Positions 45,046 through 55,642 of a stretch of DNA of 64,000 bases are shown here, in pieces (positions within the stretch are counted from its first letter, which is position 1; each line of letters begins with the position of its first letter). This DNA is from Amycolatopsis palatopharyngis (GTDB lineage Bacteria; Actinomycetota; Actinomycetes; Mycobacteriales; Pseudonocardiaceae): the NCBI RefSeq assembly GCF_003385185.1, contig NZ_PQHZ01000018.1, positions 1 through 64,000 on the forward strand, given 5' to 3'. A program made the translations under genes and the position numbers. The notes under the pieces are model-generated. The model saw only the letters and a list, made by a program, of their open reading frames with translations. It did not search any database and was not told where the DNA came from.

Positions 45046-46463
45046 CCAAGGAGTCCATGGTGGACGGAACGCGGACCGAACGTGATTCGATCGGCGACCT
45101 CGAACTGCCCGCGCACGCCTATTACGGGGTGCACACCCGCCGCGCGCTGCTCAACTTCCCGATCACCGGAACACCGATCGCGGTGCATGAGGGTTTCATC
45201 AGCGCTCTTGTCTGCGTCAAACAGGCGGCCGCCATGGCGAACCGGGACCTCGGTCTGCTCGATCCGGTCAAGGCGGACGCGATCATCAAGGCCTGCATCG
45301 ATATTCGCGCGGGTTGGGGACGGGACCAGTTCGTCGTCGACGTACTGCAAGGGGGAGCAGGCACCTCGACCAATATGAACGCCAACGAGGTCATCGCGAA
45401 CAGAGCCCTCGAGTTGCTCGGACACGATCGGGGCGACTACTCGCGGCTCGATCCGATCGATGACGTCAACCTGTGCCAGTCGACCAACGATGTCTACCCG
45501 ACCGCTGCGCGGCTCGCATTGCGCGGAAGGCTTCGGGAGCTCGGCGATGAGGTCTCCCGGCTGCGGGAAGTGCTGCTTGGTAAGGGCCGGGAGTTCTCCG
45601 GCGTCGTCAAGATGGGGCGCACCCAGCTGCAAGAAGCCGTTCCGATGACGCTGGGGCGCGAGTTCACCGCCTTCGGGGGGACGTTCGGCGATGACGTGGC
45701 CTGCCTGGAGCAGGTAGCGGCAGGGTTGGCTGACACGAATCTGGGTGGCACCGCGATCGGAACCGGTATCAACGCGCATCCGGGGTATCCGGCCCTGGCC
45801 CGCCGTCACCTCGCGTCACTCGCGGGTTCACCGGTGCGGGAGGCGTTCGACCTGGTCGAGGCCACGCAGGACGCCGCCGCGTTTGTCACGGTGTCGAACT
45901 CGGTGAAGCGGGTGGCGGTGAAGCTGTCGAAGATGTGCAATGACCTTCGGCTGTTGTCGTCCGGTCCGACCTGGGGGTTCGCGGAGATCACCTTGCCACC
46001 GGTGCAGGCCGGTTCGAGCATCATGCCGGGCAAGGTCAATCCGGTGATCCCCGAGGTGGTCAATCAAATCGCCTTCGAGGTGATCGGAAACGACGTCACC
46101 ATCACCATGGCGGCCGAGGCCGGTCAACTGCAGCTGAACGCGTTCACCCCGCTCATCACACACAAGTTGCTCAGTGGCATAAACCATCTTGCCGCCGGCT
46201 GCCGGGCGCTACGCCTGCGATGTATCCCCGGCATCGCCGCCGATGCCGCTCGCCTCAGGGAGAGTGTCTCCACCTCGGTCGGCATGGTCACGGTACTCAG
46301 TCAGACCGTGGGTTACGGCCAGGCCAGCGCGATCGCGAAGGAGTCGCTCGCCACCGGGGTGCCCGTCGCGGACCTGGTGGCCGATCGCGGATTGCTGACT
46401 CGCGAGCAGGTCGCGGATCTGCTCGGAGCTCCGCCGTTACCCGACCATGGTGCGTTGACATAG
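45042..46463 (+). CDS. aspA: Aspartate ammonia-lyase
   Basis: A 473-residue member of the fumarase/aspartase superfamily. HAYYGVHTRRALLNFPITG, GGAGTSTNMNANEVIANRAL, the catalytic-loop signature GSSIMPGKVNP and KMGRTQLQEAVPMTLG match aspartase closely. It splits L-aspartate into fumarate and ammonia. ATG 45042 overlaps the M20 stop as ATGA; ATG 45057, after AAGGAG, is an alternative. As the last gene of the operon it would feed carbon from the pathway into the TCA cycle. Confidence 0.88.
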   Translation: MTKESMVDGTRTERDSIGDLELPAHAYYGVHTRRALLNFPITGTPIAVHEGFISALVCVKQAAAMANRDLGLLDPVKADAIIKACIDIRAGWGRDQFVVDVLQGGAGTSTNMNANEVIANRALELLGHDRGDYSRLDPIDDVNLCQSTNDVYPTAARLALRGRLRELGDEVSRLREVLLGKGREFSGVVKMGRTQLQEAVPMTLGREFTAFGGTFGDDVACLEQVAAGLADTNLGGTAIGTGINAHPGYPALARRHLASLAGSPVREAFDLVEATQDAAAFVTVSNSVKRVAVKLSKMCNDLRLLSSGPTWGFAEITLPPVQAGSSIMPGKVNPVIPEVVNQIAFEVIGNDVTITMAAEAGQLQLNAFTPLITHKLLSGINHLAAGCRALRLRCIPGIAADAARLRESVSTSVGMVTVLSQTVGYGQASAIAKESLATGVPVADLVADRGLLTREQVADLLGAPPLPDHGALT

Positions 46464-46561
46464 CTGTTGGACGTCCATCCTGCCTGGCCGGAAGGACACC
46501 TTTGGTCTGTCGCTCATTTGGCGGCTACCCGGAGGCCACTTCGCGAGGATAGACCTTTGCT

Positions 46562-48121
46562 GTGAACAACGAGATGGCTTGGGTGGACCGGAGGCGTTTC
46601 CTCGCCGGGGTCGCGGGTGTCGCCGGCGCGGCCGCGCTCGGCACGATGCCCGCGGAGGCGACGATCCGGCCGGGACGAGACGAGTACCCCTTCACCCTCG
46701 GGGTGGCCAGTGGCGATCCGACCGCCACCGGGGTCGTCTTGTGGACGCGGCTGGCACCCAAGCCGTTCGAGCCGGGGGCAGGAATGCCCGCGGCGAAGGT
46801 ATCCGTCGACTGGCAGGTCGCTTCGGACGAGCGGTTCCGCGACATCGTGCGGGACGGCACCGCCTGGGCCCTGCCGCAGCTCGGTCACTCGGTGCACGTC
46901 GAGGTCGAAGGCCTGCGGCCGGACCGTGAGTGGTTCTACCGGTTCCGCTACCGCAAGGACACCTCGCCGGTTGGCCGGACCAGGACGGCACCGGTCCATG
47001 GCGGAGCGCTCGCCTTCGCGGTCGCGTCGTGTCAGGCCTGGGACAACGGCTACTACCCGTCGTACCGCCATATGGCCGGTGAGGACCTCGACCTCGTGCT
47101 GCACCTCGGTGACTACGTGTACGAGGGCGGCATTGCGGCCGACGGCGGCTACCGGAGGACACGTACCCCCGACAGCCTGCGCGAGGCGCCCCGCGACCTG
47201 GAACGCTGGCGTATGCAGTACGCCCTCTACAAGAGCGACCCCGATCTTCAGGCCGCGCACGCGCGGTTCCCGTGGCTCGTCACATGGGACGACCACGAGG
47301 TACAGAACGACTACGCCAACACCCGGTCGCAGTACGAAGGCGACATCGGTGCGCTGCGGGCTGCCGCCTACCAGGCCTGGTACGAGCACCAGCCGGTACG
47401 CGCCCCGGCGCGGCCCGGACCGAACGGGCCGCGGATCTACCGTCGGCTGCGGTGGGGCAACCTCGTCCAGCTCGATGTGCTCGACGGCCGGCAGTACCGG
47501 TCCGTGCCGCCCTGTGGCTGGGGCGAGGCCGACGCGTGTGCCGCCGCCTACGACCCGTCGGTGACGATGCTCGGCTCCGAACAGGAACGCTGGCTCTACG
47601 ACGGCTTCCGTACCTCTCGAGCCCGGTGGAACATCCTCGGCAACAACGTGATGCTCGGCCGCCTCGACCACGACGGCGACGCGGGTGACCGGCTCTGGCA
47701 CGACGCCTGGGACGGCTTCCCCGCGGCCCGGAACCGCCTGATGGACGCGTGGGAGCGGCACCGTGTGCGCAACCCGGTCGCCTTGACCGGCGACTGGCAC
47801 TCGACATTCGCCAACGACATCCTGCGCGACTTCGACGATCCGTCGTCGAAGGTGGTGGCCTCGGAGATCGTCGGGACGTCGATCTCCAGCAACGGTGACG
47901 GCGATGTCTACGGCCCGTACTACGGTCCGATGATCAAGCACAACCCGCATATCAAGTTCTTCGACGGCGACAGCCGAGGTTACGTGCGCTGCCGTGTCGA
48001 TCGGGATCAACTGCGGGCGGACCTCCAGGTGGTCAGCACGGTGAGCAGGTCGAACGCGCCGGAATCGACGTTCGCTTCGTTCGCCGTCGAGGACCGCAGG
48101 GCAGGCGTGCAGGTGCTCTGA
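46562..48121 (+). CDS. phoD: Tat-exported PhoD-type alkaline phosphatase
   Basis: A 519-residue PhoD. The N-terminus has a twin-arginine signal (DRRRFLAGVAGVAGAAALG), then FTLGVASGDPTATGVVLWTR, the metal-binding LVLHLGDYVYEGG, VTWDDHEVQNDYAN, LGNNVMLGRLD and ALTGDWHSTFAND. It is a calcium/iron-dependent phosphodiesterase/monoesterase secreted folded. GTG 46562 gives a short n-region. It is monocistronic, convergent with the IclR gene, and unlike the PhoD-like protein at 15975-17573 it is exported. Confidence 0.9.
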   Translation: MNNEMAWVDRRRFLAGVAGVAGAAALGTMPAEATIRPGRDEYPFTLGVASGDPTATGVVLWTRLAPKPFEPGAGMPAAKVSVDWQVASDERFRDIVRDGTAWALPQLGHSVHVEVEGLRPDREWFYRFRYRKDTSPVGRTRTAPVHGGALAFAVASCQAWDNGYYPSYRHMAGEDLDLVLHLGDYVYEGGIAADGGYRRTRTPDSLREAPRDLERWRMQYALYKSDPDLQAAHARFPWLVTWDDHEVQNDYANTRSQYEGDIGALRAAAYQAWYEHQPVRAPARPGPNGPRIYRRLRWGNLVQLDVLDGRQYRSVPPCGWGEADACAAAYDPSVTMLGSEQERWLYDGFRTSRARWNILGNNVMLGRLDHDGDAGDRLWHDAWDGFPAARNRLMDAWERHRVRNPVALTGDWHSTFANDILRDFDDPSSKVVASEIVGTSISSNGDGDVYGPYYGPMIKHNPHIKFFDGDSRGYVRCRVDRDQLRADLQVVSTVSRSNAPESTFASFAVEDRRAGVQVL

Positions 48122-48175
48122 ACCCCAACGTCCCTGCGACCTCGCCGCAGCGTGCGCGATTCCGGGGCATGGCCG

Positions 48176-48973
48176 TCAGGGTGTACGGGTGCGGTGGTTG
48201 CCCAGTTCGGCACTGATCTGTTTCGCGGTCTCCACCAGCGCGGGCACCACGTCCTCGCGTAGTCCCTCTGGAGTCGCACGTCCGGTGGAGGTGGACGAGG
48301 CGACCGCGGCGATGACGCGTTCTTCATGGTCACGGATGGGCGCGGAGAGCGAGATGAGGCCTTCCTCGCGTTCGTTGATCACCATGGACCAGCCTTGCAT
48401 GCGTACCTCGGCCAGGATCTCGCGGAAGCGGTCCGGGTCTGTGACGGTGTAGGGCGTGAAGCGGGGTAGCCCGCATTCGGCGATGACCTGATCGATCCGC
48501 GCGGCCGGCTCCCAGGCCAGCAGTACGCGGCCGAGTGACGTGGCATGCGCTGCCACCCGGGTACCGGGAGCCACGGTGATGCTGAGTACCCGGCGCACCG
48601 GAACCCTGGCGATGTAGACGACCTCGTTGCCATCGAGGGTAGCCAGGGTGGTGGACTCGCCGGTCTGCTCCGCCAGCCGCATGAGGTAGGGCTGAGCCAG
48701 CTCGGTCAGCGCATGGGTGACGGTGTAGTGCTGGCCGATGGAAAGCACCCTCGGCGTCAGGGTCCACCTTCCGCCGGAAGTCGCCACATAGCCGAGGCGC
48801 TGCAGGGTCAGCAGGATCCGGCGTACGACCGGGCGGGAGAGCTGCGTGGCCTCGGCGAGCTCGCTCGCTGTCGGATTCGGCCGCTCCGCGTCGAAGGCCT
48901 GCAGTACCGCGAGGCCGCGCTCCAGCCCCTGGATGTGGTTCTGACTGCTCTTCTCGTCGTTCACCGACGTCAT
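48176..48973 (-). CDS. IclR-family regulator of the phenol operon
   Basis: A 265-residue IclR/PcaR/CatR-like regulator. The winged helix includes GLERGLAVLQAFDAERPNPT and SRPVVRRILLTLQRLGYVA; the effector domain has NEVVYIARVPVRRVLSI, ATSLGRVLLAWEP and LSAPIRDHEERVIAAVA. ATG 48973 is divergent from the phenol hydroxylase operon. A palindromic site at 49045-49059 in the shared region is the probable target. Catechol, muconate or beta-ketoadipate would be natural effectors (family knowledge). Confidence 0.87.
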   Translation of the reverse strand: MTSVNDEKSSQNHIQGLERGLAVLQAFDAERPNPTASELAEATQLSRPVVRRILLTLQRLGYVATSGGRWTLTPRVLSIGQHYTVTHALTELAQPYLMRLAEQTGESTTLATLDGNEVVYIARVPVRRVLSITVAPGTRVAAHATSLGRVLLAWEPAARIDQVIAECGLPRFTPYTVTDPDRFREILAEVRMQGWSMVINEREEGLISLSAPIRDHEERVIAAVASSTSTGRATPEGLREDVVPALVETAKQISAELGNHRTRTP

Positions 48974-49024
48974 TTTCGCAGTCCTCCTTGACAGTCAGGG
49001 TGAGGCGTCGCACTATCAGACATC

Positions 49025-49059
49025 GTACACTCTCCGTTCAACGAGTACACATAGTGTAC
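49025..49059 (+). promoter_or_regulatory. Operator for the IclR regulator of the phenol operon
   Basis: GTACAC ATA GTGTAC (49045-49059) is a perfect 15-base palindrome, and another GTACAC half-site lies exactly 20 bases upstream (49025-49030), two helical turns away. The palindrome abuts the ribosome site AGGAGGTGG (49060-49068), so binding could block transcription elongation or initiation. Divergent placement next to the IclR gene makes this the likely operator. Confidence 0.6.
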
Positions 49060-49074
49060 AGGAGGTGGAGCCAG

Positions 49075-49611
49075 ATGTCGGTCGACGCTCGAGAACTTCG
49101 GCGATGCCTCGGTCATTTCGCGACCGGGGTCACGGTGATCACTTGTGCCGGGGACGGCATGCCGCATGGGGCGACGGTCAACGCCTTCAGTGCGGTCTCG
49201 TTGGACCCGCCGCTGGTGTTGGTGTCGCTGGACCGCAAGTCGAAGGCGTGCAAGTACCTCGACGGCGCGCCGTTCACCGTGAACGTGCTGACCGAACCGC
49301 AGGACGAGGTCGCGCTGCACTTCGCGGGCAAGCCGATGAACGGCGAACCCGAGTGGCAGCGCCCCGACTCGCGGTTGGCGCCGCAGCTGGCCGGGTCGCT
49401 GGCCACCATCTCGTGTACTCCATGGCGCAGCTACGACGGCGGTGATCACGTTCTCTACCTCGGCGAGGTGCAGCGGTTCGAGGTCGCCGGCGGCGATCCG
49501 CTGGTGTTCTTCCTCGGCGGTTTCCGCCACCTCGGGCCGGTCTACGAACCCGTGCCCTGGTTCGAATCCGCCGACTGCCCCAGCACGTCGTGGTTCGTCG
49601 CCTCGTCCTGA
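49075..49611 (+). CDS. pheA2: Phenol hydroxylase flavin reductase component
   Basis: A 178-residue HpaC/PheA2-type flavin reductase. It shows [40 protein letters not shown] and [20 protein letters not shown]. It supplies reduced FAD to the hydroxylase encoded next. ATG 49075 follows AGGAGGTGG. First gene of the operon running to 57037. Confidence 0.87.
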   Translation: MSVDARELRRCLGHFATGVTVITCAGDGMPHGATVNAFSAVSLDPPLVLVSLDRKSKACKYLDGAPFTVNVLTEPQDEVALHFAGKPMNGEPEWQRPDSRLAPQLAGSLATISCTPWRSYDGGDHVLYLGEVQRFEVAGGDPLVFFLGGFRHLGPVYEPVPWFESADCPSTSWFVASS

Positions 49612-49652
49612 AATCCAGCTCAACAGCACAACGCATTCGAAGGAGCAGCAGT

Positions 49653-52095
<2,443 letters not shown>

Positions 52096-52097
52096 TC

Positions 52098-52135
52098 CCG
52101 TGGGCGCTTTGCGGCTCCCCGGAAAGCGCCCACGG
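52098..52135 (+). promoter_or_regulatory. Intercistronic hairpin between catA and catB
   Basis: CCGTGGGCGCTTT (52098-52110) and AAAGCGCCCACGG (52123-52135) are a perfect 13-base inverted repeat with a 12-base loop. It starts two bases after the catA stop and no U-run follows, so a 3'-end stabiliser or partial attenuator is more likely than full termination. It could set a higher catA than catB level. Confidence 0.6.
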
Positions 52136-52155
52136 CCTGATTGGAGAGTCCTAGG

Positions 52156-53277
52156 ATGAGCGATCTGCAGATCGATCGCGTGGAAACGGTGCTGCTGGAT
52201 GTACCGCTGCGACGCGCCCACCGTTTCGCCCGCGTCGGTATGGACGCACAGCCGGTGCTACTGGTGTTCCTCCGTACCGCGGGCGGGATCACCGGGGTCG
52301 GCGAAGGAGTCGTGCCGGGCGGCCCGTGGTGGGGTGGCGAGTCGGTGGAGACCATGCAGGTGATGATCGAGCGCTATATGGCGCCGATCCTGCTCGGCCG
52401 CGAGGTCGACGACATCGCGGGCATCGGGGTGGACATCGCCGATGTGCTGGCCAACAATCTCTACGCGAAAACAGCCGTCGAGGTCGCACTGCACGATGCC
52501 TGGGCGCGTTGTCTCGGCGTGCCGGTGCACACGTTGCTCGGCGGGTTGGCCCGCCGCTCGATACCGGTCACCTGGGCACTGGGCACCGAATCGGCGCCCG
52601 TGGTGATCGAGGAGGCCCTCGGTAAGCTCGACGCCGGTTCCCATCACACGTTCAAACTCAAGATGGGTGCGCAATCGCCGGAGGCCGATGTCGAGCGCGT
52701 GACGACCATCGCCGAGAAACTCGCGGGCACCGCGGGTGTGCGCGTCGACATAAACGCACGCTGGGACCGGCTCACCGCGCTGGCCCAGTTGCCCAAACTC
52801 GCGGACGCGGGCATCGAACTGGTCGAGCAACCCGTGCCCGGCAGCGAGATCGAGGCCCTTGCCGAACTCACGCGGACGCTCCGGATACCGGTTATGGCAG
52901 ACGAGAGTCTGCGCACCCCGACCGACGCGTTGCGTCTGGCCAGGCTGCGCGCCGCCGACGTCTACTCGTTGAAAACCACCAAGTCCGGCGGATTGCGGAA
53001 CACCAAGGCCATCTCCGAAATCGCCGGGGCCGCGGGGATTCCGTGCCATGCGGGCACGTCCATCGAAACCGGTATCGGTACCGCGGCCTCGCTGCACGTC
53101 GCCTGTGCCGCCCCCGCCGTCACCTGGGGCAGTGAACTGTTCGGCCCGCTCCTGTTGCGCGAGGAGCTACTGACCACACCGCTGCGCTATGCCGACGGCG
53201 AACTGCACCTGCCCGACGGTCCCGGCCTCGGCGTTGAACTCGACCCCGACGCCGTACGCGCCTTCACCAGGAGCTGA
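52156..53277 (+). CDS. catB: Muconate cycloisomerase
   Basis: A 373-residue enolase-superfamily enzyme. The barrel has FKLKMGAQSPEADV with the Lys-x-Lys pair, VDINARWD, ELVEQPVPG, VMADESL and SLKTTKSGGL with the opposing lysine, the muconate lactonising pattern, unlike the mandelate-racemase type at 22760-23869. It converts cis,cis-muconate to muconolactone. ATG 52156 follows GGAGAGTCCTAGG. Position after catA and before catC confirms the role. Confidence 0.9.
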   Translation: MSDLQIDRVETVLLDVPLRRAHRFARVGMDAQPVLLVFLRTAGGITGVGEGVVPGGPWWGGESVETMQVMIERYMAPILLGREVDDIAGIGVDIADVLANNLYAKTAVEVALHDAWARCLGVPVHTLLGGLARRSIPVTWALGTESAPVVIEEALGKLDAGSHHTFKLKMGAQSPEADVERVTTIAEKLAGTAGVRVDINARWDRLTALAQLPKLADAGIELVEQPVPGSEIEALAELTRTLRIPVMADESLRTPTDALRLARLRAADVYSLKTTKSGGLRNTKAISEIAGAAGIPCHAGTSIETGIGTAASLHVACAAPAVTWGSELFGPLLLREELLTTPLRYADGELHLPDGPGLGVELDPDAVRAFTRS

Positions 53278-53284
53278 TCCAACC

Positions 53285-53572
53285 ATGCTGTTCCACCTCC
53301 GGATGGATGTCGCCATCCCACACGACCTTGAGCCGAAAGTACGCGAGGAGTTGGTAGCCAAGGAGAAAGCCCGCGCACTGGAACTTCAGCGCGCGGGCAA
53401 ATGGCCACACCTGTGGCGCATCGTGGGCAAGTACAGCAACATCAGCGTGCTCGACGTCGACTCACCCGACGAACTGCACCGGATCCTCTCGAGCCTGCCG
53501 TTGTTCCCGTTCATGCGGATCGAGGTCTCCGCGCTGACACAGCATCCCTCCGATCTGGCGGCGCAGTCATGA
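53285..53572 (+). CDS. catC: Muconolactone delta-isomerase
   Basis: A 95-residue CatC. MLFHLRMDVAIPHDL, KEKARALELQRAGKWPHLWR and GKYSNISVLDVDSPDELHRI are classic, including the Arg and His region at KWPHLWR. It isomerises muconolactone to 3-oxoadipate enol-lactone. ATG 53285 lies seven bases after catB; its stop overlaps the next start. Confidence 0.93.
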   Translation: MLFHLRMDVAIPHDLEPKVREELVAKEKARALELQRAGKWPHLWRIVGKYSNISVLDVDSPDELHRILSSLPLFPFMRIEVSALTQHPSDLAAQS

Positions 53573-54381
53573 GCGCGCCCGTCGCTGAGGCAGCGGCGCC
53601 CCTGTGGCACGGGGTGGGTGAGGTGCCGGCCGGTTTCGGTCCCTGTGTGGTGACGCTCGGAGTCTTCGACGGCCTGCACCGTGGCCATACCCGGCTCGTC
53701 GAGCGCGCCCTGCGGGTCGGTTCCGACCGGCGGCTGCCCACGGTGGTGGTCACCTTCGACCCGCATCCCGCGCGCGTGCTGGGGTTGCCCCGGGATACGG
53801 CACAGCTGAGTACCGTCGATCGGCGCGCCGAGCTGGCCCGAAGGCTCGGGGTGGACGCCATCTGCGTACTGCCCTTCACCCCCGAGTTCGCCACGCTTGG
53901 TCCGGCCGAGTTCGTCGAACAGGTTCTGGTTGGTGGGCTTCGTGCGCAGGCGGTCGTGGTCGGCGCCGACTTCACCTTCGGGCACCGGGCCGCGGGCACC
54001 GTCGAGACGCTGCGCGATCTCGGTTCCCGGCACGGCTTCTCCACGCACGGCGTCGACCTGCTGCACGCGGTTGGTGCCCGATGCTCGTCGACCGCCGTTC
54101 GGGAGTGCCTGCGTCTCGGCGACGTCCACGGTGCGACTCGCATTCTCGGCCGGCCGCATCACGTCGAAGGCACGCTGCGACCCGCAGGGGCCGGGGCGAC
54201 CGAACTCGTGGTCGCCCCGGGAACCGCGGTGCCCGCGTCCGGCCGCTACCTCGGCAGGCTCAGCGGGACCGGGCCGATCACGTTGCGGGTGACCGGTGAC
54301 GGCAGGTTGCTCCTGGAGTCCACGGGTGTGCGACGCGGTGCCGGCGGTGTCGAGTTCATCGACCGGATGGAGCCGCGATGA
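53569..54381 (+). CDS. FAD synthetase-like protein without a recognisable riboflavin kinase domain
   Basis: A 270-residue homologue of RibF. The FMN-adenylyltransferase domain is well kept: VVTLGVFDGLHRGHTRLVER, VVTFDPHPARVLGL, VVVGADFTFGHRAAGT and CSSTAVRECLRLGDV. The last ~80 residues sit where riboflavin kinase should be but lack its Pro-Thr-x and Asn-Gly-Val-Tyr signatures and are short (whole RibF is ~310). So it probably makes FAD from FMN only. It overlaps catC by ATGA, suggesting that it boosts FAD for the FADH2-dependent phenol hydroxylase. A housekeeping ribF should exist elsewhere. Confidence 0.8.
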   Translation: MSAPVAEAAAPLWHGVGEVPAGFGPCVVTLGVFDGLHRGHTRLVERALRVGSDRRLPTVVVTFDPHPARVLGLPRDTAQLSTVDRRAELARRLGVDAICVLPFTPEFATLGPAEFVEQVLVGGLRAQAVVVGADFTFGHRAAGTVETLRDLGSRHGFSTHGVDLLHAVGARCSSTAVRECLRLGDVHGATRILGRPHHVEGTLRPAGAGATELVVAPGTAVPASGRYLGRLSGTGPITLRVTGDGRLLLESTGVRRGAGGVEFIDRMEPR

Positions 54382-54860
54382 ACACCGTCGAACAACGACT
54401 GCGGCGGCTGGAGGACCTCGACGCGATCCGCCAGCTCGATGCCACGTACTGCCGTCTGCTGGATGACGGTGACTGGGACAGGCTCGTCGAACTGTTCACT
54501 CTGGACGGTGAGTTCATCGGACTCGACCGGGTACGCGGCCGCGAAGAGCTGCGCCGGTTCTTCGGTGCGCTCGCCGAAGGGGGCCTGATCGCGTTCTGGC
54601 ACTACGTCACCAACCTCGAGATCGCGATCGAAGGGGACACCGCCGAGGTGCGTTCCGCGCTGTGGCAGCCATGCGTGCAGAACGGCATTCCGCACGTGGC
54701 CGCGGGGCGGTACCACGACAGACTGGTGCGCCTCGACGGACAGTGGCGCTACGCCAGCAAGCAGGTCGCGTTCGACTACTTCGCCCCACTGACCGACGGG
54801 TGGGACCACGGCCGGTTCACCGTCAAATCCGCCGAACAGACCTATGGAGCGTTGCGATGA
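54378..54860 (+). CDS. SnoaL-like (NTF2-fold) protein
   Basis: A 160-residue protein of the SnoaL-like/NTF2 cone fold. EDLDAIRQLDATYCRLLDDG, ELFTLDGEFIGLDRVRGREE and FWHYVTNLEIAIEGDTAEVR fit this fold. It may be a small isomerase/hydrolase or an accessory protein. Its start and stop overlap both neighbours, so it is made in step with the pathway enzymes, but no step of phenol breakdown is missing for it to fill. Confidence 0.75.
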   Translation: MNTVEQRLRRLEDLDAIRQLDATYCRLLDDGDWDRLVELFTLDGEFIGLDRVRGREELRRFFGALAEGGLIAFWHYVTNLEIAIEGDTAEVRSALWQPCVQNGIPHVAAGRYHDRLVRLDGQWRYASKQVAFDYFAPLTDGWDHGRFTVKSAEQTYGALR

Positions 54861-55642
54861 CCGATATGCGAGCTGTCTTCGACGGACCCGCGGACGGACC
54901 GGTGCTTGTCCTCGGGCCCTCGCTGGGGACCGACTTCGGCCTGTTCGACGCCCAGGTCGCGACCCTCGCCGAGCGGTACCGTGTCCTGCGGTTCAACCTG
55001 CCTGGCCACGGCGGCGCCCCGGCTCCGCCCGGGCCGTACAGCATGGCCGGGATGGCAGGCGACGTGCTCGCGTTGCTCGATCACCACGGCATCGAGCGCT
55101 GCCACTACGCGGGGGTCTCCATCGGCGGCGCGATCGGCTTGCAGCTCGCGCTCGACGCCGGTCACCGGCTCGCCAGCCTGACCGTCTGCGCTTCCTCCGC
55201 GCGCTTCGCCGACCCCGGTTCCTGGCCGGTGCGGGCCGCCACCGTGCGCGCCGAAGGCACGGCGGCCATGCTCGCCTCGCGTGCCGGAACCTGGTACACC
55301 CACGAGTTCGCCCGTAGGGAACCGGCCGAATCCGGGCGGTTACTCGATATGTTGCGCGGCACCGCCGCCGAGGGGTATGCCGGGTGTTGCGAAGCGATCG
55401 CCACCTTCGACGTACGTGATCGCCTCGGCGAAATCCGTGTCCCGACGCTGGCGCTCGCGGGCGCCGACGATCCCGCCACCCCACCCGAGATGTTGCGGCA
55501 GATCGCCGAAGGCGTTCCGCACGCGCGAATGGTCGTCGTGCCGGATACGGCCCACCTGCTCAATGTCGAGGCGCCCGGCGCCGTGAATCACGAGCTCGCC
55601 GCACACCTGGTGAACGCGTCCAGTGAGGCAGGACATGGATAA
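54857..55642 (+). CDS. pcaD: 3-oxoadipate enol-lactonase
   Basis: A 261-residue alpha/beta hydrolase. It shows VLVLGPSLGTDFGLFDAQVA, FNLPGHGGAPAPPGPYSM, the nucleophile elbow YAGVSIGGAIGLQ, LAGADDPATPP and VVPDTAHLLNVEAPG with catalytic His. It opens 3-oxoadipate enol-lactone to 3-oxoadipate. ATG 54857 overlaps the upstream stop; its stop overlaps the CoA-transferase start by eight bases. Confidence 0.9.
   Translation: MTDMRAVFDGPADGPVLVLGPSLGTDFGLFDAQVATLAERYRVLRFNLPGHGGAPAPPGPYSMAGMAGDVLALLDHHGIERCHYAGVSIGGAIGLQLALDAGHRLASLTVCASSARFADPGSWPVRAATVRAEGTAAMLASRAGTWYTHEFARREPAESGRLLDMLRGTAAEGYAGCCEAIATFDVRDRLGEIRVPTLALAGADDPATPPEMLRQIAEGVPHARMVVVPDTAHLLNVEAPGAVNHELAAHLVNASSEAGHG

Noticed and set aside
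54662..54856. Upstream extension of the enol-lactonase
   Set aside because: It overlaps the SnoaL-like gene in another phase; ATG 54857 with an ATGA overlap is the natural start.
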